Part shown: in pieces, positions 1 to 8,215 of the stretch
Numbering within the stretch: the stretch's first letter is position 1
Layout of the letters: the number at the start of each line of letters is the position of its first letter
NCBI RefSeq assembly: GCF_003144095.1
Contig: NZ_NSKH01000004.1
Location: 62,001-126,000 of the forward strand
From: Streptomyces sp. ICBB 8177
GTDB taxonomy: Bacteria; Actinomycetota; Actinomycetes; Streptomycetales; Streptomycetaceae
Length of the DNA: 64,000 nt
Direction of reading: 5' to 3'
Made by a program: the position numbers and the translations under genes
The notes under the pieces: model-generated
Told to the model about the DNA's origin: nothing
What the model saw: only the letters and a program-made list of their open reading frames with translations
Databases searched by the model: none

Positions 1-25
1 GTCTCGGCGTGCCGTGAGCCGGTGA

Positions 26-58
26 GCGGCGGCGCGTGCCAGCCAACCGCGCCGCCGC
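26..58. terminator. Hairpin upstream of the lanthipeptide locus
   Basis: An 11-bp perfect inverted repeat (arms 26-36 and 48-58, 11-nt loop) lies before lanKC. It has no T-tract, as is usual for actinomycete terminators. It probably ends a gene lying left of the window and separates it from the lanthipeptide pair. Confidence 0.45.
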
Positions 59-185
59 GGCCCGGGCAAGCCCCCCGAACGGGTGGCTACTTGGGCCGCC
101 GCCCCCTCCGTAGCGTCTGCCGTGTCGAAACGGGCCGCCCGGCGCGGGTGGTCCCGGGGCCGCGTCGTTGGGGAGGGCACGCAGG

Positions 186-2798
186 GTGTTCGCGTACTGG
201 CTGACCTTGGCGGACCGGGAGTTCTACGTTCCGGTGGAGCGGGCCCCCGATCCCGGCGAGGGCTACGCGCCGCACGACGTGCCGGCGGGCTGGACCGGCA
301 CCCGGGAGGGTGTATGGGCCTACTGGCGGCCCGACGGCGTGGTCCTGCCGGAACAGGGCTGGAAGGTGCACGTTTCGACCACCCGGGAGCGTCTCGCCTT
401 CACCCTGGACACAGTGGCCGCGGCGTGCTTCGAGGAGGGTGTGGTCTTCAAGCACCTCGCGGCGCCGCTGTTCTACGGCGCGTTCCACCACAAGCACGCC
501 TCCCGTGCCCAGGCCGGCAAGTTCTGCGCGCTGTACCCGCCGGACGTGCCCACGGCGCGGCGCCTGATGGAGCGGCTGGCGCGGGAGCTGAAGGGTGAGA
601 GCGGCCCGTACGTGCTGACCGACCGCCGCTTCGGCGACAGCGAGGTCGTCCACTACCGCTACGGCGCCTACCGGTCGCGCAAGCGCGTCCAGGCGGACGG
701 CACGTCGGTGCACCTGGTGCGCGACGGTCACGGCGAGGACCGGGTGGACGTGCGGTCGACCGAGTTCGTGCTGCCGCCCGGGGTGGACGATCCGTTCGCG
801 CCGCCGCAGGAACCGCACACCGGGCCGGTGCTGCTGGACGGGCGTTTCCAGGTGACCGAGGTGATCCGGCACAGCAACGGCGGCGGCACCTACCGGGCCA
901 CCGACACCAGCACCGGCGCGCAGGTCTTCGTCAAGGAGGCCCGGCCGCACAACGGGCTGATCGGCGACGGCACCGTCTCCCGCGACCGGTTGCGGCGCGA
1001 GTGGGAGATCCTGCGGCGCGTGCACGCCGCCGCGCCGGGCCTGTGCCCCGAGCCGGTCGCCCATTTCACGGAGTGGGACCACGACTTCCTGGTCACGGAG
1101 TTCGTCCGCGGCACCGGGTTCCTCAAGTGGGTGGCCGCCAACACCACGGTGGGCTGGCTGGACATGGATCCCGAGCGCCACGCCGCGTACTTCGCGGACG
1201 TCGAACGGGTCCTGTCGCGGCTCGGCGCCGACCTGCGGAGGCTGCACGAGATCGGGCTTCGTTTCGGCGACGTGAGCCACAACAACGTCCTGGTGCAGGG
1301 TGATCTGACGGTCCGCCTGATCGACTTCGAGACCGTGACCGAGCGGGAGCGGCCGCCCTCACCGCTGGGCACGCCGGGCTACACACCGCCGCCGAAGGTG
1401 GCCGCTGCGGGCGTCGATCCGGACGACTACGGCTTCGCGGGGCTGGCGCTGTGCGCGCTGTTCCCGCTGCACCAGCCGCTGGAGCGCGATCCGCGCGGCC
1501 GCCTGGAGCTGTACCGCAGGGACGTAGCCCACGACACAGCTGTGCCCGAGTCGCTGTGGCGGCGGGCGACACTCCACCACGGCAGGGGCGAGGGCGGCCT
1601 CGGGCCGTCCGCCTACGAGTTGCCGACCGCCGCCGAACTGGACGAGCGGCCCGAGGGGGCGCTGACCCGGCTCAAGGAAGGGCTGACGGCGGGGCTGCTG
1701 GCGATGGCCAGGCCGGACGGGCCCGACTGGGTCTTCCCGCCCTCGCCGCGCGCCTACTCCTTCAACACCCTGTGCGTGGAACACGGCACGGCCGGTGTGG
1801 TGTACGCGCTGCGCCGGTCGGGCGCGCACGTGCCGGACGCGGTGCTGGGCAGGCTGCGGCACGACGCGCTGTCCCGCGTCGGTGAACTGGCGCCGGGACT
1901 GCAGACGGGCACCGCAGGCATCGCCTGGGTGCTGGACGAGTCGGGCCTGCGCGAGGAGGCGGGACACCTGCTGGCCGCGGCGCTGACGCATCCGCTGGCC
2001 GGGGCCTCCGCCCAGCTGGCCACCGGTGCGGCTGGCATCGGCCTGGCCCATCTGGCACTGCGCGACGGCCATGACGGAGCGCTGGACGCCGCGGCGCGCA
2101 TCGGTGACGCGATGCTGCGCGACGGTGGCGCGGCGGTGCTGGCGGGCGCGGGCGTGCCGGGCCTCGCCGCGGGGCTTTCGGGCACCGCGTTGTTCCTGCA
2201 CTCCCTGGGCGCGGTCACCGGCGAGGAATGCTACAAGCGGGCGGCGGTCCGGCTGGTCCACGCCGAGTTGGACAAGGCCACGGGTGACGGTGACGGGCCG
2301 GAGGGGCTGCGGTTCAGCGACGGCACACGCGTCATGCCGCACCTGGCGACCGGCGCGGCCGGTGTCGCGACCGCGTTGGGCCGGCTGGCCGGCGACGGTG
2401 ACGAGCGCAGCGCGCTGGCGCTGCCCGGCGTGCTGCGGGTGTGCCGTCTGACCTGCTCGATGGAGCCCGGCCTCTACGCCGGCGTGGCGGGCTGGGCGTA
2501 CGCGCTGGCCGAGCACGCCGAGCTGACAGGGCGGGACGCCGACCGCCACGCGGCACTGCGGGTGGCGACCGGGCTGGCCAAGTACGCCGTACGGCATCCC
2601 ACCGGGCTGCGCGTCCTCGGCTCGTTGCAGACCCGCTACCAGGCGGACCTGGCCTCCGGCGGCGCGGGCGTACTGCTGGCGCTGGCCCGGGTGCTGGACG
2701 GGCCGGGGGCGAGCCTGTTCACCGACGAGCCCACGACGGCCGAGGTCCCGTGCGCCTGCACCCGCCGCCCCGTCGCCGCGACCCCCGCGGCCGTGTGA
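186..2798 (+). CDS. lanKC: Class III lanthipeptide synthetase (LanKC)
   Basis: This is a trifunctional enzyme that phosphorylates Ser/Thr of a precursor, eliminates phosphate and cyclises Cys to make lanthionine or labionin rings. Residues 1-210 are the lyase-type N-domain, opening FAYWLTLADREFY. Residues 215-500 are a Ser/Thr kinase domain with VFVKEA (ATP lysine), GDVSHNNVLV (catalytic loop) and IDFE (metal-binding, DFG position). Residues 510 to the end are a LanC-like domain built from Gly-rich helical repeats, in which no CYG or CHG zinc ligands are seen; their absence is typical of class III. GTG at 186 is chosen because GGGAGG sits 9 nt upstream; an in-frame TTG at 168 is less likely. 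The precursor follows 140 bp downstream, the ramC-ramS order, but no ABC transporter follows. Confidence 0.93.
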   Translation: MFAYWLTLADREFYVPVERAPDPGEGYAPHDVPAGWTGTREGVWAYWRPDGVVLPEQGWKVHVSTTRERLAFTLDTVAAACFEEGVVFKHLAAPLFYGAFHHKHASRAQAGKFCALYPPDVPTARRLMERLARELKGESGPYVLTDRRFGDSEVVHYRYGAYRSRKRVQADGTSVHLVRDGHGEDRVDVRSTEFVLPPGVDDPFAPPQEPHTGPVLLDGRFQVTEVIRHSNGGGTYRATDTSTGAQVFVKEARPHNGLIGDGTVSRDRLRREWEILRRVHAAAPGLCPEPVAHFTEWDHDFLVTEFVRGTGFLKWVAANTTVGWLDMDPERHAAYFADVERVLSRLGADLRRLHEIGLRFGDVSHNNVLVQGDLTVRLIDFETVTERERPPSPLGTPGYTPPPKVAAAGVDPDDYGFAGLALCALFPLHQPLERDPRGRLELYRRDVAHDTAVPESLWRRATLHHGRGEGGLGPSAYELPTAAELDERPEGALTRLKEGLTAGLLAMARPDGPDWVFPPSPRAYSFNTLCVEHGTAGVVYALRRSGAHVPDAVLGRLRHDALSRVGELAPGLQTGTAGIAWVLDESGLREEAGHLLAAALTHPLAGASAQLATGAAGIGLAHLALRDGHDGALDAAARIGDAMLRDGGAAVLAGAGVPGLAAGLSGTALFLHSLGAVTGEECYKRAAVRLVHAELDKATGDGDGPEGLRFSDGTRVMPHLATGAAGVATALGRLAGDGDERSALALPGVLRVCRLTCSMEPGLYAGVAGWAYALAEHAELTGRDADRHAALRVATGLAKYAVRHPTGLRVLGSLQTRYQADLASGGAGVLLALARVLDGPGASLFTDEPTTAEVPCACTRRPVAATPAAV

Positions 2799-2938
2799 TC
2801 CGGGCCGTTGACGGCCCCTCAGAACCGCCGGTCACGCGCACGCACCCCCGGGGCGCGCGTGGCCGGTCCCCGGCACCCAGCCGGGAGGCATCACGGAAGC
2901 ACCACGTCCATCGCACGTCCAACGGAAAGGACAGCATC

Positions 2939-3076
2939 ATGAACGCCATCCTGGCTCTCCAGAACCTTCCCGAGACCGTCACCGGCGAGGAAGAGGGCAT
3001 GATCACGACCATGACCAGCCACATCAGCATCTTCAGCGACTGTTCCAGCGCGCTGGACTGCAACGCCACCCTCTGA
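2939..3076 (+). CDS. lanA: Class III lanthipeptide precursor (LanA)
   Basis: This is a 45-residue peptide with a good ribosome site (GGAAAGG, ATG at 2939). The leader starts MNAILALQNLPETV and carries the ILxLQxL-type helix used by class III synthetases, followed by an acidic GEEE stretch. The C-terminal core contains Ser27, Ser30, Ser33, Ser36, Ser37, Cys35 and Cys41. Two Ser-x2-Ser-x4-Cys arrays (27/30/35 and 33/36/41) match the labionin/lanthionine pattern Ser-x2-Ser-x(2-5)-Cys. The first array resembles labyrinthopeptin (SNASVWEC) more than SapB. The peptide lies directly after lanKC, presumably its modifying enzyme. Ring topology and cleavage site are inferred. Confidence 0.93.
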   Translation: MNAILALQNLPETVTGEEEGMITTMTSHISIFSDCSSALDCNATL

Positions 3077-3109
3077 GCCCGGCGCCTGCGGCGCGGAGCG
3101 ACGAACCGG

Positions 3110-3142
3110 ACGGCCGGTGCGGGATGACCCCGCGCCGGCCGT
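3110..3142 (+). terminator. Hairpin terminator after lanA
   Basis: A 14-bp stem (arms 3110-3123 and 3129-3142, one G-T wobble) encloses a 5-nt loop 33 nt after the lanA stop. It probably ends the lanKC-lanA transcript, arguing that the phospholipase gene downstream is a separate unit. Confidence 0.55.
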
Positions 3143-3218
3143 TCGCCGTCGGTCCCACAGGTTCGCGCCGGCCGTTTCCGCACCGGTCGCCGGCCGACGC
3201 CTCTGCGGACACCGGGCA

Positions 3219-3259
3219 TTCACGAGGGATTGACACCGTGTCGGCGCCCTCCCCATCAT
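3219..3259 (+). promoter_or_regulatory. Candidate promoter and PHO-box-like repeat for phospholipase C
   Basis: TTGACA at 3230-3235 and CATCAT at 3254-3259 are separated by 18 bp and could form -35/-10 elements. TTCAC at 3219 and TTGAC at 3230 are spaced exactly 11 bp, the period of Streptomyces PhoP direct-repeat units. Phosphate control of a phospholipase C would make sense, but only two imperfect units are present. Confidence 0.3.
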
Positions 3260-3372
3260 GTGCGCGTCATCTTGCGCGGTCATGACATGAAATCGCGAGT
3301 TGTGCGCAGCAGTGCGCAGACCCCGTCATGTCCGCCTCGGGCCGCCCCACCGGACCGTCAGGAGATCCAGCC

Positions 3373-5439
3373 GTGGCAGACGTGAACCGCCGAAGGTTCC
3401 TCCAACTCGCCGGTGGCACCGCCACCGCGGCCGTGCTCTCCGGCGGCATCGCGAAGGCCGCCGCCATCCGGCCCGCGACCGTCAGCGGCACCATCGACGA
3501 CGTCCAGCACGTCGTGGTCCTCATGCAGGAGAACCGTTCCTTCGACCACTACTTCGGAACGCTGAACGGTGTCAGGGGCTTCGGCGATCCGCGTCCGCTC
3601 ACCCTCCCCAGCGGCAAGCCGGTGTGGTACCAGGAGGACGACAGCGGCCACACCACGCTGCCGTTCCGCCCGGACGCCGACGAGTTGGGCCTGAAGTTCA
3701 TCCAGGACCTCGACCACAGCTGGGCCGGTACGCACAGCGCCTGGAACCAGGGCAAGTGGAACAACTGGATCCCCGCCAAGGGCACCACGACGATGGCCTA
3801 CCTCACCCGGCAGGACATCCCCTACCACTACGCCCTGGCCGACGCGTTCACCATCTGCGACGCCTACCACTGCTCGATGCTCAGCTCCACCGACCCCAAC
3901 CGCTACTACATGTACACCGGTTACGCGGGCAACGACGGCAGCGGCGGCGGTCCGGTGCTGGGCAACGAGGAGGCCGGCTACTCCTGGACCACCTTCCCCG
4001 AGATCCTCACGAAGGCCGGCGTCTCGTGGAAGGTCTACCAGGACATCGGCACCGGCCTGGACGCCTCGGGTGGCTGGGGCTGGACGAACGACGCCTATAT
4101 CGGCAACTACGGCGACAACTCGCTGCTCTACTTCGACCAGTACCGCAACGCCACCGCGGGCGACCCGCTCTACGACAACGCCCGCACCGGCACCAACGCC
4201 TCGGCCGGGGACGGGTACTTCGACCAGCTCAAGGCGGACGTGCTCGGTGGCAAGCTGCCCCAGGTGTCCTGGATCGCGGCGCCGGAGGCGTTCTGCGAGC
4301 ACCCCAACTGGCCGGCCAACTACGGCGCCTGGTACGTCTCCCAGGTCCTGGACGCGCTGACCGCCGACCCGGACGTGTGGAGCCGCACGGTGCTGTTCCT
4401 CACCTACGACGAGAACGACGGCTTCTTCGACCACGTGGTCTCCCCCTTCCCGCCCGCCTCCGCGGCCCAGGGGCTGTCGACGGCCAACGTGGCCGGTGAG
4501 ATCTTCGCCGGGAACTCCGGCTACGCGGCGGGGCCTTACGGGCTGGGACCGCGGGTGCCGATGCTGGTGCTGTCGCCGTGGAGCACCGGCGGCTGGGTGT
4601 GCTCGCAGACCTTCGACCACACCTCGATCGTGCAGTTCGTCGAGAAGCGCTTCGGCGTGCACAACCCCAACGTCTCCGCCTGGCGGCGGGCGGTCTGCGG
4701 TGACCTGACCGCCGCGCTGGACTTCTCCACGTCCGACGACACCGCGCCCTCGCTGCCCGGCACCGGTGCGTACGTGCCGCCGGACCACGACCGGCACGGC
4801 GACTACGTGCCCACCCCGCCGGCGAATCCCACGCTGCCCGCGCAGGAGCCGGGCAAGCGCAACGCCCGCGCGCTGCCGTACGACCTGGCGGTGGACACCA
4901 AACCGGTCGACGGACGGATGCAGTTCACCTTCTCCAGCCTCGGTGCGGCGGGGGCGGCGTTCCACGTGACCTCGGCGGTGCGTTCCGACGGGCCGTGGCC
5001 GTACACCGTGGAGGCGGGCAAGTCCCTCACCGACACCTGGGCGCTGCCCTCGGGCAGCACGTCCCGCTACGACTTCTCCGTCCTCGGCCCCAACGGCTTC
5101 CTGCGGCACCTCGCCGGGGCGGTGGGAGCGCTGGGCCCTGAGGTGACCGCCCGCCACGACGCCTCCACCGGCCACGTCACGCTCACGTTCAGCAACCCGG
5201 GCAGCGCGTCCGTGACCTTCACCGCCACCGACGCGTACGCCCCGTCGCAGTCCTACCGCTACACCGTGGCCGCCGGCGGCTCGCAGACCGTCCCCGGCTG
5301 GGGCGTGGCCTCCGCCAACCGCTGGTACGACGTCTCCGTCACCCTCAGCACCGACCCCGGATACGTGCGCCGGTTCGCCGGGCACGTGGAGACCGGGGCT
5401 CCCAGCACCAGCGACCCGGCCATCATCACGTCGAGCTGA
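3373..5439 (+). CDS. Secreted phosphocholine-specific phospholipase C
   Basis: This enzyme hydrolyses phosphatidylcholine-type lipids outside the cell. A twin-arginine signal (NRRRFLQLAGG, then a hydrophobic Ala-rich stretch to about residue 30) directs Tat export. The phosphoesterase domain spans about residues 35-420, with the family signature ENRSFDHYFG near its start and a late DENDGFFDH metal/phosphate motif. Two C-terminal beta-rich repeats (about 500-590 and 595-680) match the bacterial phospholipase C C-terminal domains. GTG at 3373 is preferred because CAGGAG lies about 9 nt upstream; an ATG at 3328 would add 15 residues before the Tat signal. At 688 residues it has normal family length. 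Confidence 0.93.
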   Translation: MADVNRRRFLQLAGGTATAAVLSGGIAKAAAIRPATVSGTIDDVQHVVVLMQENRSFDHYFGTLNGVRGFGDPRPLTLPSGKPVWYQEDDSGHTTLPFRPDADELGLKFIQDLDHSWAGTHSAWNQGKWNNWIPAKGTTTMAYLTRQDIPYHYALADAFTICDAYHCSMLSSTDPNRYYMYTGYAGNDGSGGGPVLGNEEAGYSWTTFPEILTKAGVSWKVYQDIGTGLDASGGWGWTNDAYIGNYGDNSLLYFDQYRNATAGDPLYDNARTGTNASAGDGYFDQLKADVLGGKLPQVSWIAAPEAFCEHPNWPANYGAWYVSQVLDALTADPDVWSRTVLFLTYDENDGFFDHVVSPFPPASAAQGLSTANVAGEIFAGNSGYAAGPYGLGPRVPMLVLSPWSTGGWVCSQTFDHTSIVQFVEKRFGVHNPNVSAWRRAVCGDLTAALDFSTSDDTAPSLPGTGAYVPPDHDRHGDYVPTPPANPTLPAQEPGKRNARALPYDLAVDTKPVDGRMQFTFSSLGAAGAAFHVTSAVRSDGPWPYTVEAGKSLTDTWALPSGSTSRYDFSVLGPNGFLRHLAGAVGALGPEVTARHDASTGHVTLTFSNPGSASVTFTATDAYAPSQSYRYTVAAGGSQTVPGWGVASANRWYDVSVTLSTDPGYVRRFAGHVETGAPSTSDPAIITSS

Positions 5440-5530
5440 CCCGTTCCCCGCGGTGCCACCGTGGTTTCCGGCGTCCCCGCGGGACGCCGGAACCCACGGT
5501 GGGCCGCCGACGCATGCGCCGCGGGCACGC

Positions 5531-6700
5531 ATGGGGTACGTATGGGACATGCCGTTGAGGTGGCTGCGCAACCGGGGAGTGCGGGCAGGCGACGCCCTGC
5601 TGCTCCTGCCCCTGGGGATCATCGCTGCGGTCGTGGCGGCCGACGTGCTGGCCCCGATGGACATCCACCTCGGTCCGCTGCTGATCACGGCCCCGGCCGT
5701 GACCGCCTCGTTCGCGGGGCCCAGGACGGTCGCCGCGATGGGGGCGGCCTCCATCGCCGCCCAGTTCGCCATAGGGGCCGTCCGCGACGTCCTCGGCACG
5801 CGCAACGTCCAGGCCCAGATCGCCGCGCTCGTGGTCATCTCCGCGCTGCTGGTCGTCTTCAGCGTCCTGCGCGAGCGGCACGGGCGGGAGCTGGCGGAGG
5901 TCCGCTCTGTCTCGGCGGCCGCGCAGGAGGCCGTCCTGCCCCCGCTGCCACCACGCGCCGGACCGCTGCGCCTCGCCTCGTTCTACCTCGCGGCGCACGA
6001 GCAGGCGCAGATCGGCGGCGACCTGTACGCGGCGGTACGCACCCGCACCGGGACCCGGCTCGTCATCGGTGACGTGATGGGAAAGGGGCTGACCGCCATA
6101 GGGGACTCGTCCCTGCTGCTGGGCGCCTTCCGGGCCGCGGCGCACCGCGAGGCGACCCTGGACGAACTCGTCGGATATCTGGAGTCCAGCGTCTGCTGGA
6201 ACCTCAACGACCCCACCGAGGCCGACCGCCGGGGCGAGGTCTTCATCACCGCGGCCTTCCTCGACGTGCCGGACGAGGCGCCGGTGGCGCGGCTGGTCAG
6301 CTGCGGCCACCCGCCACCGGTCCTGCTGCACGACGGCCGGGCCGTGCCGCTCACGGCGACCGCCACACCCCCGCTGGGGCTGTGCGGGCTCACCGCGCGC
6401 GGGCCGGTCGACGTCCTGGAGTTCCCGTTCGGTCCGGGTGACCTGCTCGTGCTCTACACCGACGGGATCACCGAGGCGCGGGACGGCACCGGCACGTTCT
6501 ACCCGCTCACCGAACGGCTGGGCGCCTGGGCGCCGGACGGCCTGCACTCCCCCAGGGCCTTCGTGCACCGGCTGCGCGACGACGTGCTCGCGTACGTCCA
6601 CGGGCGCCTCGGCGACGACGCGGCGGCGGTCGTGGTCCAGCGCACCGCGCGCCACGACGACGACGGGCTCGGCCGCCCCGCGGAGCACGGGGCCGCCTGA
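5531..6700 (+). CDS. Membrane-anchored SpoIIE-type PP2C phosphatase
   Basis: The N-terminal third holds three or four hydrophobic helices (about residues 20-110). A PPM/SpoIIE serine phosphatase domain follows (about 140-385) with GGDLYAAV, VIGDVMGKG and YTDGITEARDG metal-binding motifs. Such proteins usually dephosphorylate anti-anti-sigma factors in partner-switching pathways. An RsbW-like kinase lies immediately downstream on the opposite strand, ending 28 bp away, which fits this role. Position two of the first motif is YA instead of the usual YD. The start is uncertain: ATG at 5531 or 5549 both give an intact first helix and neither has a strong ribosome site. Confidence 0.87.
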   Translation: MGYVWDMPLRWLRNRGVRAGDALLLLPLGIIAAVVAADVLAPMDIHLGPLLITAPAVTASFAGPRTVAAMGAASIAAQFAIGAVRDVLGTRNVQAQIAALVVISALLVVFSVLRERHGRELAEVRSVSAAAQEAVLPPLPPRAGPLRLASFYLAAHEQAQIGGDLYAAVRTRTGTRLVIGDVMGKGLTAIGDSSLLLGAFRAAAHREATLDELVGYLESSVCWNLNDPTEADRRGEVFITAAFLDVPDEAPVARLVSCGHPPPVLLHDGRAVPLTATATPPLGLCGLTARGPVDVLEFPFGPGDLLVLYTDGITEARDGTGTFYPLTERLGAWAPDGLHSPRAFVHRLRDDVLAYVHGRLGDDAAAVVVQRTARHDDDGLGRPAEHGAA

Positions 6701-6728
6701 CCGGCGCGCCTCACCGGAATGGCCGCGC

Positions 6729-7172
6729 TCATTCCAGCGGGAGCAGGACGCAGATGTCCTTGCCGCCCCTCGCGGTCGCGGTGAGCGTGACCCGGGTCGC
6801 CAGGGCGCGGATCAGCGGCCACCCCAGGCCGCCATCGCCGGTGAGCCGCGCCTCATGCACCGAGGTGGCGGGCGGGTTCGGCGAGCCGTCCGTCACGACG
6901 ACCTCCAGCAGGGCGTCCTGCGTGACACGGGCGCTGAACCCCGTCATGCCGCCTGCGTGCCGCAGCGCGTTGGTCACGAGTTCGGAGACCACCAGGAGGG
7001 CGTCCGCGTGGGCGCGGGCGGCCACCGGGACGCCGGTGGCGCGTTCATGGGCGGTCAGCAGCCCGCGTACGTGGTCGCGGGCCTGAGCCGCGGTGCGCGG
7101 AGGAGCCGACGTGTCCCCTGCGGTGGACACGTACGGTGACGTACTGCCGCGTTCCGGATCGAGTGCCGTCAC
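6729..7172 (-). CDS. RsbW-like anti-sigma/ATP-binding regulator
   Basis: This is a 147-residue GHKL ATPase-fold protein of the HATPase_c_2 type. The N-box is ELVTNALRHA (about residue 67) and a DGxP-like turn, VVTDGSPNPP, follows. GDGGLGWPLI forms the G-loop and the C-terminus ends in a beta strand (ICVLLPLE). Members bind ATP and phosphorylate or sequester regulators, and are abundant in Streptomyces. It converges with the PP2C phosphatase at 5531-6700, a plausible antagonist. The start is GTG; the conserved fold only begins near residue 30. Confidence 0.87.
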   Translation of the reverse strand: MTALDPERGSTSPYVSTAGDTSAPPRTAAQARDHVRGLLTAHERATGVPVAARAHADALLVVSELVTNALRHAGGMTGFSARVTQDALLEVVVTDGSPNPPATSVHEARLTGDGGLGWPLIRALATRVTLTATARGGKDICVLLPLE

Positions 7173-7291
7173 CTCAGACCACCCCTCGCGTTACCCGCGG
7201 TCACCTTACGCCCTCCCGGGATCCGTGCGCGCCGCTTTCCCGAAGGGGTTCGGGCGCCCGCGGCGAAGCGGGCCCCGCTCCTCCCGAGTCC

Positions 7292-8215
7292 TCAGCCCAC
7301 CGAGGAGCGCAAGCGCGCGCCACGCCCGGCGGTCGCCCTGGTCAGCTCCGCGTTGAACAGCGCCCCGAGCAGCAGGGCGAGGTTGGACAGCCACAGCCAG
7401 ATCAGGAAGAGCACGAATCCCGCGAGAGAACCGTACAACCGGTGGTACGTCGTCACGTGAGCGGCGTAGAGACTGAAGCCGAACGAGACCACGAGCAGCA
7501 GCGCCACCGCGAGCGTCCCGCCCGGCGCCATCCGCCGCACCGGCCGGGAGTCGCGCGGACCGGAGCGGTAGAGCACGAGGACCAGCACCACCGCGATGCC
7601 CAGCATCGCCGGCCAGCGCAGCGCGGACCACGCGGCCATCGGTGCCTGACCGATGTGCAGCAGGCGGCCCAGCATGCGCGCGAGACCGCCGGTCAGCAGC
7701 AGGGCGACGGCGCTGCCGAGCAGCAGGGCCAGCAGGACGACGGCGGTCAGCAGGATGCGCACGGCGGTCTGCCGGACGGGCCGATCCGCGCTGCGGCGGT
7801 GGATGGCGTGCAGCGCCCGGCGGAAGACGGCGAGGTAGCTGGAGCCCGACCAAAGGGAGCTGACGCCTCCCACGCCCACGAGCAGCCAGGCGGTGGAGCG
7901 CTGCTGCGTGAGCTGGTCGAGTACCGCGCGCACCAGACCGCGTGACTCGGCCGGGAACAGGCCGGTGACCTGCCGGACCACGTCGGGTGTCGCGTGCGGC
8001 ATGGACAGGCCGACGACCGAGACGACGACCAGCAGGACCGGGAAGAGCGCGAGGACCGCGTAGTACGTGAGGGACGCGGCCCAGTCGGTCACGTTGTCGT
8101 TCCATGCCGTCACGGGAGTGCGCCGCAACGCCGCCCACCAGGTGCGACCGGTTCGCGCGGACGGCATCCGCACGCGCCGCAGGCCGTGCCGTGCCGTGGC
8201 GTCGAGGGCGTTCAC
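7292..8215 (-). CDS. YihY/BrkB-family inner membrane protein
   Basis: This 307-residue integral membrane protein has about six hydrophobic helices. The diagnostic N-terminal region includes DWAASLTYYAVLALFPVLLVV, followed by a loop and helices ending FLIWLWLSNLALLLGALFNAEL, both typical of YihY. GTG at 8215 overlaps the TGA of the upstream PAP2-lipid kinase gene, so the two are probably translationally coupled. The biochemical role of the family is unsettled. Co-transcription with a lipid phosphatase/kinase suggests an envelope-lipid function, which is inference. Confidence 0.9.
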   Translation of the reverse strand: MNALDATARHGLRRVRMPSARTGRTWWAALRRTPVTAWNDNVTDWAASLTYYAVLALFPVLLVVVSVVGLSMPHATPDVVRQVTGLFPAESRGLVRAVLDQLTQQRSTAWLLVGVGGVSSLWSGSSYLAVFRRALHAIHRRSADRPVRQTAVRILLTAVVLLALLLGSAVALLLTGGLARMLGRLLHIGQAPMAAWSALRWPAMLGIAVVLVLVLYRSGPRDSRPVRRMAPGGTLAVALLLVVSFGFSLYAAHVTTYHRLYGSLAGFVLFLIWLWLSNLALLLGALFNAELTRATAGRGARLRSSVG

